A stretch of 64,000 nucleotides of DNA, from positions 1 to 64,000 of the forward strand of contig WNKP01000013.1 of assembly GCA_009797885.1 (NCBI GenBank). Direction: 5' to 3'. This DNA comes from Flavobacteriaceae bacterium GF1. GTDB taxonomy: Bacteria > Bacteroidota > Bacteroidia > Flavobacteriales > Flavobacteriaceae. Shown here piece by piece: positions 58,291-64,000 of this stretch (positions are counted from its first letter, which is position 1; each line of letters opens with the position of its first letter). A program made the position numbers and the translations under genes. The notes under the pieces were generated by a model. The model did no database searches and was not told the origin of the DNA. It saw only the letters and a program-made list of their open reading frames with translations.

Positions 58291-58385
58291 AGTATTTTCT
58301 TGTGTTACTTTTTATTTTTTGGATTGTACAAATAGTACGGGAATGGGACATTCCTGATAAGGGACTTACAAGTTCTACCCTTTTA

Positions 58386-58604
58386 TCATTTCCTTATCCC
58401 TGGTTTTGATAGGGGGTTCTTTTGTTCAACCGGCGTGCCTTTGTGAAACAAAACGGCACCTGTTAAGGTAAGTCCAATGTACAATGGAAAAAACTGTTCC
58501 ATTACGGGCTGTGATCCAAATAGGCCGATTACACCTACCAGAATGGCCACACCGCCAATGACCAAAACCCTACTTTTTGTACTATCCAAATTTCTTATGT
58601 TCAT
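58386..58604 (-). CDS. Small membrane protein, first gene of the sensor operon
   Basis: 72 residues from the Met at 58604 (MNIRNLDSTKSRVLVIGGVA); an in-frame Met at 58640 is less likely. Two hydrophobic segments: VLVIGGVAILVGVIGLFG and FPLYIGLTLTGAVLF. A promoter lies at 58704-58734. The gap to the next gene is 95 nt. The function is unknown. Confidence 0.6.
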   Translation of the reverse strand: MNIRNLDSTKSRVLVIGGVAILVGVIGLFGSQPVMEQFFPLYIGLTLTGAVLFHKGTPVEQKNPLSKPGIRK

Positions 58605-58703
58605 TTTTGATTGAATTGATTCCAGGTCAAAGCAAGACACTCAATATCAAGCTTATTACCAGTTTTACAATAGTTATCATGCTGTCCGCTTTTAATTATG
58701 CAA

Positions 58704-58734
58704 CAAATATATAGGTGTCGCATTGGGCCAGAAA
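58704..58734 (-). promoter_or_regulatory. Promoter of the sensor operon
   Basis: On the minus strand TTTC (58731-58734), 19 bp, TATATTTG (58704-58711): a perfect -7 box and a one-mismatch -33 box. The leader to the ATG at 58604 would be about 93 nt. Confidence 0.45.
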
Positions 58735-58804
58735 TAAAATTATGACGAATGGTAAACCCACTTGACTGAACGGTAGTTGATTTTGGACCAACTGGGAATT
58801 TGAT

Positions 58805-58831
58805 AAAAAAAGGGGGCAAAAAGCCCCCTTT
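58805..58831 (-). terminator. Terminator of the S9 peptidase gene
   Basis: AAAGGGGGC and GCCCCCTTT pair with an A5 loop; on the minus strand a T7 tract follows. It begins 25 nt after the peptidase stop. Confidence 0.88.
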
Positions 58832-58855
58832 TGAAATTCAAAATCCTGTCCTGAA

Positions 58856-61162
58856 CTATCCTTTTACAGGAGTTGGAATCTCCTTATCCTTTAGGTGCTT
58901 CGCAAAGAATCCCATCATAGCCCGGTACAAGGCTATGGAGTTCTCTTCCTTACCAAAACCATGGCCCTCATCATATTTGACCATATAGGGCACATCTTGG
59001 CCCTTGGCCCTCAAAGCCTCCACAATTTGGTCGGATTCATTGATGTTTACCCTAGGGTCATTTGCGCCCTGTACCACAAAGAGGGGTTTCTTTATCTTCC
59101 CAATCTGGTATACCGGGGAGACTTCCTCCATAATTACCTTTTCTTCCGGGATGGTCTCATCATACCATATTTCCCTCACGATTTCCAAATAGGGCTTCCA
59201 ATACTCCGGAAAGGAGTCCATAAAGGTGAAGAGGTTGGAAACGCCAACGTAATCAACACCACAGGCGTAAAGATCAGGGGTTTTGGTAAGTCCCCTGAGC
59301 ACGGCGTAACCCCCATGGCTCCCGCCGTAAATGGCGGCCTTTTCCTTATCGACCCAACCTTGTTCCACCACATACTTCAATCCGTCCTCTACATCATCCA
59401 TGGCTTTTCTTCCAATTTGCTTAAATCCGGATTCCAAGAATTCCCTTCCATAACCCCCGGAGATCCTAAAATTCACTTGAAGTGTAGCGTACCCCCTGCT
59501 AGCAAATAATTGGGCCTCTGGATTAAAACCCCATGAATCCCGAATACCTTGGGGACCTCCATGAGGATTTACAATAACCGGTACTTTTTCCCCTTGTAGG
59601 GCTTCCTTAGGCAACGTAATATATCCATGAATGGTCAAACCATCCCTACTGGTAAAGGTGATTGGACGCATCTCGGCCATGTCTTCTTCCTTCAATTGGG
59701 GCATAAGGTTGTACAGAAAAGTAAATTCGTCCTTTGCCACATCATAGGAATGGTACTCCCCATATAGCTTGTCACTTTGAAGAAAAATTAAAAGTTTGTC
59801 TTCCGCATCGGTAGCATCTGCAATGGAGTATTGCTTTCCGGGAAAGGTTTTTGTTATCCTGTCATGTAGTTTGGAATAGGTTTCGCTAATAGGGACGATG
59901 ACCGCCTTTTCACCTTCATAACTAACATAATCCAACTCATACCCCCTGTTTTTGGAAAGATACATATCCGACACATCGTATTTGTCATTCGCAAATACGT
60001 CACCCAGGGGTTCATTTTTTCCCAGATCATATCGAAGGATTTTTGCCTTATCGCTTTCAAGATTGGAAACCACATAAGCATCATGTTCATATTCCGTAGC
60101 GTAATCAAAGGAAACTACTACAAAGGTGTCTTTCCAGTTTAAGCTTTTCAATACTTTGAAGTTGCCTTCCGAATCCTTATAGAAATAATCCTGATCAACC
60201 CCATTCTTTAATTTGGTAAAGCCCTTAAGATTTCCATTTTTGTCAAAATCATATCCAATTATGGGAGAGCTAGGGTCGTCATTTACGTACAACTGTGTCA
60301 ATTCCCCGGTAACCACATTTACTTTGTAGGGTTCAAATACCTGGGGGTTGTTCTTGTTGAGGTTGACAATAATATGTTCTTTGTCTTCGTCCAACAAATT
60401 TGAAAATTGGGCCTGAACCCCATCAAATGGAGTTAAATCCTTAAGATTGCTGCCATCCAGGTCAACGGCAAAGACATGATAGTTTTCATCGCCGCCCGTA
60501 TCTGAAATATAGGCCAACCGATTGTTGTTGAGCCAGGCATAGCCCCTAACCAGTTCCTCTTTTTCTTCTATGGCCCTGGTAGTCTCCCCAGAAGTCACAT
60601 CCTTTACATAAATGTGTCTTTTTCCATTCTCGTCCTTTTCCCGATAGGACATGTATTTGCCATCCGGGGAAAATCGGAAAGTTGAAGCCTTGGGTTTGGC
60701 AAAATAGTCCTCAACGGTGTATTTATAGTCCCCTTCCGCCAAGCTGCCCAGAGCATTCAATTCCTCATCGGAGCTCACCAATTCGGGATTACCGGGGATT
60801 GTTTTTACGGTTTTCTCCAAAACCAGGGGCAATTCCATTCCGCCTTGAAAAAAGGTACCCGTTATTTTTTCCCCTTCCAAAACACCAACATATTTGATTC
60901 CTGCTTGCTTAAAAGAAATGGTAAGGCTCCCATCTTGAAAGCTCGTTTCATCCATGGGGATGTCCGTGGCACCTTGTGAAGGACTGTCCATAGTGGCACT
61001 TAAGGCGTCGGCTTCGCTCTTTATATTAAAAATTAAGGGCATCTCAGCACCTTGTATGGACAAGTTTCCCTTCCAGGAACCTGAAATGTCCTGGGCATGA
61101 GCACATAACCCAACTAGGAACAGAAGGAAAATACCGCCAATTCGATTTTTGATCATTTTCAT
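58856..61162 (-). CDS. Secreted S9 family peptidase (prolyl oligopeptidase type)
   Basis: 768 residues with a signal peptide (IGGIFLLFLVGLCAHAQ). A ~100-residue beta domain comes first (ISGSWKGNLSIQGAEMPLIF), then a beta-propeller (YAWLNNNRLAYISDTGGDEN), then the alpha/beta hydrolase. The catalytic triad is Ser615 (YGGSHGGYAVLRG), Asp702 (VVQGANDPRVNINESD) and His734 (DEGHGFGKEEN). It probably cleaves peptides in the periplasm for amino-acid uptake. It is a single gene with a terminator. Confidence 0.93.
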   Translation of the reverse strand: MKMIKNRIGGIFLLFLVGLCAHAQDISGSWKGNLSIQGAEMPLIFNIKSEADALSATMDSPSQGATDIPMDETSFQDGSLTISFKQAGIKYVGVLEGEKITGTFFQGGMELPLVLEKTVKTIPGNPELVSSDEELNALGSLAEGDYKYTVEDYFAKPKASTFRFSPDGKYMSYREKDENGKRHIYVKDVTSGETTRAIEEKEELVRGYAWLNNNRLAYISDTGGDENYHVFAVDLDGSNLKDLTPFDGVQAQFSNLLDEDKEHIIVNLNKNNPQVFEPYKVNVVTGELTQLYVNDDPSSPIIGYDFDKNGNLKGFTKLKNGVDQDYFYKDSEGNFKVLKSLNWKDTFVVVSFDYATEYEHDAYVVSNLESDKAKILRYDLGKNEPLGDVFANDKYDVSDMYLSKNRGYELDYVSYEGEKAVIVPISETYSKLHDRITKTFPGKQYSIADATDAEDKLLIFLQSDKLYGEYHSYDVAKDEFTFLYNLMPQLKEEDMAEMRPITFTSRDGLTIHGYITLPKEALQGEKVPVIVNPHGGPQGIRDSWGFNPEAQLFASRGYATLQVNFRISGGYGREFLESGFKQIGRKAMDDVEDGLKYVVEQGWVDKEKAAIYGGSHGGYAVLRGLTKTPDLYACGVDYVGVSNLFTFMDSFPEYWKPYLEIVREIWYDETIPEEKVIMEEVSPVYQIGKIKKPLFVVQGANDPRVNINESDQIVEALRAKGQDVPYMVKYDEGHGFGKEENSIALYRAMMGFFAKHLKDKEIPTPVKG

Positions 61163-61323
61163 TGAATTTTGATTTGAAGTGTTTATAAATGAATTTAAAG
61201 CTTATGGAATTAGTTTACCATTATACCAAATTGTTACAAATTCAAAAATAAGAAGCTTAATCCGACAATGATCACGAATAATGATGAACGGCAATTAGGA
61301 CCTCTTAAGCGGAAAAACCAGTT

Positions 61324-61845
61324 CTATTCCGGGGGATACTTTGAAAAAACCTTTCCTACAACCTTTCTTAGCAGTTCCTCGCGTTCCAAAGGCGTACTTT
61401 TGGGTTTAAAACCACTCTCTGAAATAGCCTGCCAAAAAAGGGCATTCTTTTGGGAATCCACAAGATCAAACTGAATCATCCGCCGCAACCGGGAACTGCT
61501 GCTTACCGGAATACCCATGGAAATACCCCCACCGGCATTACCACTGGCTCCACCTATCCCGACCCCCAACGTGTTCTGAGGTACATCGGGAAATTCCTCA
61601 CTGATGATGTTTACAAGGATATCCGGTTCTTCCGAAAGCAAAAGGCCTTTGGATTGCAGTGTTGAGTCCAATACCCGTAACAATCGTCGCTCGTCCAATT
61701 CAGTTAGACCGGTTTCCATGTCGAGGAAATAATTATAAGTGGCATAATTGGAAAAATCGGTTCTTTTGGAATAATCATAGTTGACCTGCACTACAGAACA
61801 GCCAACAAACAATAGCAAAACGAATAAAAAAGGAACAAACTTCAT
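61324..61845 (-). CDS. DUF4136 family lipoprotein
   Basis: 173 residues. The lipobox LLFVGC ends at Cys16; then VNYDYSKRTDFSNYATYNYF, a DUF4136 start. A Gly/Ser-rich stretch (GVGIGGASGNAGGGISMG) follows, then FDLVDSQKNALFWQAISE and KVVGKVFSKYPPE. It is an envelope lipoprotein of unknown function. It lies 60 nt after obgE on the same strand. Confidence 0.82.
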   Translation of the reverse strand: MKFVPFLFVLLLFVGCSVVQVNYDYSKRTDFSNYATYNYFLDMETGLTELDERRLLRVLDSTLQSKGLLLSEEPDILVNIISEEFPDVPQNTLGVGIGGASGNAGGGISMGIPVSSSSRLRRMIQFDLVDSQKNALFWQAISESGFKPKSTPLEREELLRKVVGKVFSKYPPE

Positions 61846-61905
61846 GTCATAAGATTGTTCTTAAAGTTATAAAATGTTGGAATGCAGAATGCGAAAAATA
61901 ACAAC

Positions 61906-62907
61906 TTAATCGTTCAAAAGCATCCAGAGTTTATCCTTTAACTCCAAAATTCCTTTTTGCGCTACGGAAGAAATGAAGAGATAGTCCACATCTTTAAAAT
62001 CGTCCTTCAGGGAACAATCTATTTCCTCCATCAATTCGTCATCGAGCATATCGCTCTTGGAGATGGCCACCAACCGTTGCTTATCCAATAATTCCGGATT
62101 ATACCTGCGGAGCTCGTCCAAAAGGATTTCATATTCTTTGGAGATGTCCTTACTGTCTGCGGGAATCAAAAACAGCAGGGTAGCGTTACGTTCTATATGC
62201 CGCAAAAAATAGTGGCCCAATCCTTTTCCCTCGGCAGCCCCTTCAATAATTCCGGGAATATCCGCCATCACAAAACTCTTAAAATCACGATATTGCACGA
62301 TACCTAGATTTGGCTTTAGGGTAGTGAACTCATAATCTGCAATCTTGGGTTTTGCGGAGGTCATTACCGAAAGCAAAGTGGATTTGCCTGCATTGGGAAA
62401 ACCTACGAGGCCCACATCGGCCAAAACCTTCAACTCCAAGGTCAGGTTTTTTACCTGTCCCTCAATACCGGGTTGTGCGTAACGGGGAGTCTGGTTTACC
62501 GAACTTTTGAAGTGCCAGTTTCCACGGCCACCGAGACCGCCTTTTGCTACGGTCCATTCCTGACCATCTTCGGTAATTTCAAAAAGAAGCTCGTTGGAAT
62601 CGGTATCCCGGACTACGGTCCCCAAAGGCACTTCCAAATAAATATCCTGTCCATTGGCACCGGTACTTCGCTGTCTGCCCCCATGTTCCCCATGTCCCGC
62701 TTTAAAGTGCCTTTTGAATTTGTAATGGACCAAGGTCCAAAGGTTCTTGTTGCCCTTTATGACGATGTGACCACCACGTCCCCCATCGCCACCATCCGGT
62801 CCACCCATGGCCACAAACTTTTCGCGGCGCAGGTGCGTGGACCCCTTGCCCCCGTTTCCCGAGGAGACATGAATTTTTACATAATCAACAAAATTACCTT
62901 CCGTCAT
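61906..62907 (-). CDS. obgE: GTPase Obg/CgtA
   Basis: 333 residues. The Gly-rich Obg domain ([57 protein letters not shown]) is followed by the G domain: P-loop [13 protein letters not shown], switch [20 protein letters not shown], base motif ISKSD. There is no long C-terminal OCT domain. Obg acts in late 50S assembly. The ATG overlaps the upstream lipoprotein stop (ATGA). Confidence 0.95.
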   Translation of the reverse strand: MTEGNFVDYVKIHVSSGNGGKGSTHLRREKFVAMGGPDGGDGGRGGHIVIKGNKNLWTLVHYKFKRHFKAGHGEHGGRQRSTGANGQDIYLEVPLGTVVRDTDSNELLFEITEDGQEWTVAKGGLGGRGNWHFKSSVNQTPRYAQPGIEGQVKNLTLELKVLADVGLVGFPNAGKSTLLSVMTSAKPKIADYEFTTLKPNLGIVQYRDFKSFVMADIPGIIEGAAEGKGLGHYFLRHIERNATLLFLIPADSKDISKEYEILLDELRRYNPELLDKQRLVAISKSDMLDDELMEEIDCSLKDDFKDVDYLFISSVAQKGILELKDKLWMLLND

Positions 62908-63464
62908 TCCAGCTTCTCTAATGCCATTACATCCCTAAAGTAATTGTTTATCTCCAGATACTCCTCCCGGTATATTTTTGTTTCTTCCGGGATTACCTCC
63001 TTCAATAGGGGAAGTACGGAATCCTTTGGCTTAAATTGCTCGGAAATCAATTGACGGCTGCGTCTAATGCCTATTCCTTCCCGTTCAAAGAAGTATTGCT
63101 TACTGAACAACAAAAAATCCGTACTACCGGTGACTTTCCCGTTCTGTTTTGCTATTCTGGGGGCAACTCCAATATAATGGGCATAAAGCACCTGTTCCCC
63201 TTTAAAATAGATATGTCTTTCAAAATAAATATAGCCTTCCCTTATGTGGCGAAAGACCGTTTTTTGCAATCCATTCCCCTCTTGATAAGGCTTTATTAGA
63301 ATAGCGGTCGATGAACCCGAGTCCACCGGATATTCCGCTTTGAGTTCTTGGGCCTGCTCGTCATATGCAATCACCTCTTTTAAAATATCCTCTTTCCACT
63401 GTAATTCTGAAGTACAGGAGAAACAAAAGGATAGGCAGAATACCAATGGAAAGATCCGATCCAC
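62904..63464 (-). CDS. Lipoprotein between adk and obgE, unknown function
   Basis: 186 residues. The signal [17 protein letters not shown] has a lipobox with Cys17. The mature part has [40 protein letters not shown] and [20 protein letters not shown]. No domain is recognised. It is 2 nt from adk and overlaps obgE by 4 nt, so the three form one operon. Confidence 0.72.
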   Translation of the reverse strand: MDRIFPLVFCLSFCFSCTSELQWKEDILKEVIAYDEQAQELKAEYPVDSGSSTAILIKPYQEGNGLQKTVFRHIREGYIYFERHIYFKGEQVLYAHYIGVAPRIAKQNGKVTGSTDFLLFSKQYFFEREGIGIRRSRQLISEQFKPKDSVLPLLKEVIPEETKIYREEYLEINNYFRDVMALEKLE

Positions 63465-63466
63465 TC

Positions 63467-64000
63467 CTACAATTCATCGATTACCTTGCCCAATCGCTCG
63501 GTAATTTCGGCTATTCCACCAATCCCATCAACGGAGTGGAATTTGCCCTGGTTTTCATAGTAGTCCTTTAGCGGAGCCGTCTTTTCGTTGTACTCATCAA
63601 AACGGTTACGGATTTTATTTTCGTCTTGGTCATCACTGCGGCCGCTTTCCTTTCCTCTTTCCAACAGCCGCTGTATTAAAATCTCATCATCCGCTTCCAA
63701 AGCAATAGTGGCATTTACCTGCATGTCCTTGCTTTCCAGAAAGTTGTCCAAGGCCTGGGCCTGGGCCGTTGTTCGTGGGAATCCATCAAAAATAAAGCCT
63801 GCGGCATCCTGGTTCTTCTCCACTTCGTCCTGCAACATTTTTATGGTCACCTCATCCGGCACCAGATCACCATCATCGATATAAGATTTGGCCAATTTGC
63901 CCAATTCCGTGCCATTCTTAATATTATAGCGAAACACATCCCCTGTGGAAATATGCTTCAAATTGTATTTTTCCTTTAGGAACCCGGCCTGGGTCCCTTT
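63467..64000 (-). CDS. adk: Adenylate kinase, 5' end outside the window
   Basis: The last 178 residues are present; the start is cut off. The frame enters at KGTQAGFLKEKYN, the end of the P-loop, and continues HISTGDVFR, the AMP-binding FDGFPRTTAQAQALD, and the short LID ERGKESGRSDDQDENKIRNR. The LID lacks the long zinc insert. It balances adenine nucleotides. In some Bacteroidota, adk is fused to a hypoxanthine phosphoribosyltransferase; this cannot be judged here. Confidence 0.92.
   Translation of the reverse strand, partial: KGTQAGFLKEKYNLKHISTGDVFRYNIKNGTELGKLAKSYIDDGDLVPDEVTIKMLQDEVEKNQDAAGFIFDGFPRTTAQAQALDNFLESKDMQVNATIALEADDEILIQRLLERGKESGRSDDQDENKIRNRFDEYNEKTAPLKDYYENQGKFHSVDGIGGIAEITERLGKVIDEL

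Overview
This 64 kb window comes from a chromosome of the phylum Bacteroidota, most likely a marine member of the Flavobacteriaceae. The reasons are: a SusC/SusD pair, lipoproteins with flavobacterial-type export signals, a DUF5723/PorP-like barrel gene, a str operon without tuf, weak Shine-Dalgarno sequences, and promoters of the Bacteroidota type (TTTG, about 19 bp, TAnnTTTG). A genus cannot be fixed from the sequence alone. No rRNA, tRNA, CRISPR array or complete insertion sequence was found.

Layout. From 0.1 to 8.5 kb there is a small DUF559 endonuclease-like gene with a palindrome at the window edge upstream and another just after its stop, then two guanidino-group hydrolase genes (ctlX-like and DDAH/ADI-like). 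These two bracket a four-gene carbohydrate operon: sodium symporter, DUF4434 protein, N-acylglucosamine 2-epimerase-like protein and secreted FAD oxidoreductase. From 8.6 to 14.1 kb lie gltA, an orphan GT5 glycogen-synthase-like gene, eno and carA, several with clear terminators. From 14.2 to 31.5 kb, all on the minus strand, is one continuous str-S10-spc-alpha cluster (rpsL to rplQ). Two of its genes, rpmJ and rpmD, are under 60 codons. The cluster starts at a consensus promoter and ends at a 12-bp-stem terminator, and there is a possible attenuated leader between rpsJ and rplC.

From 31.5 to 34.0 kb the DNA is gene-poor. It holds a 213 bp MITE-like element with 20 bp inverted repeats and a TAA target duplication, decayed coding remnants, and a two-domain fasciclin lipoprotein. 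From 34.0 to 40.1 kb is a SusC/SusD/lipoprotein uptake operon without nearby glycosidases. From 40.1 to 49.6 kb are rlmB, a rhomboid protease, rarA, a three-gene envelope operon of unknown function (lipoprotein, barrel, secreted protein), a YjjG-type HAD phosphatase, a deacetylase-like protein that has lost its metal ligands, a second palindromic element, and radC.

From 49.8 to 56.1 kb are two tandem tail-fiber-like secreted proteins with shared ends and different middles, a DUF1569 protein, a newly noted 59-residue membrane protein next to mpl, a cupin, an SDR preceded by a heptanucleotide tandem repeat, a CPBP protease and a DoxX protein. From 56.2 to 64 kb are a LytS/LytTR two-component system with two small membrane proteins, an S9 peptidase, a DUF4136 lipoprotein, and the adk-lipoprotein-obgE operon, with adk cut by the window end.

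The most interesting leads are the rplC leader, the two MITE-like elements, the cassette-like tandem tail-fiber genes, the DUF7033 pseudo-deacetylase and the DUF5723 operon. None is a proven new system; all are testable by comparative genomics or RNA-seq.
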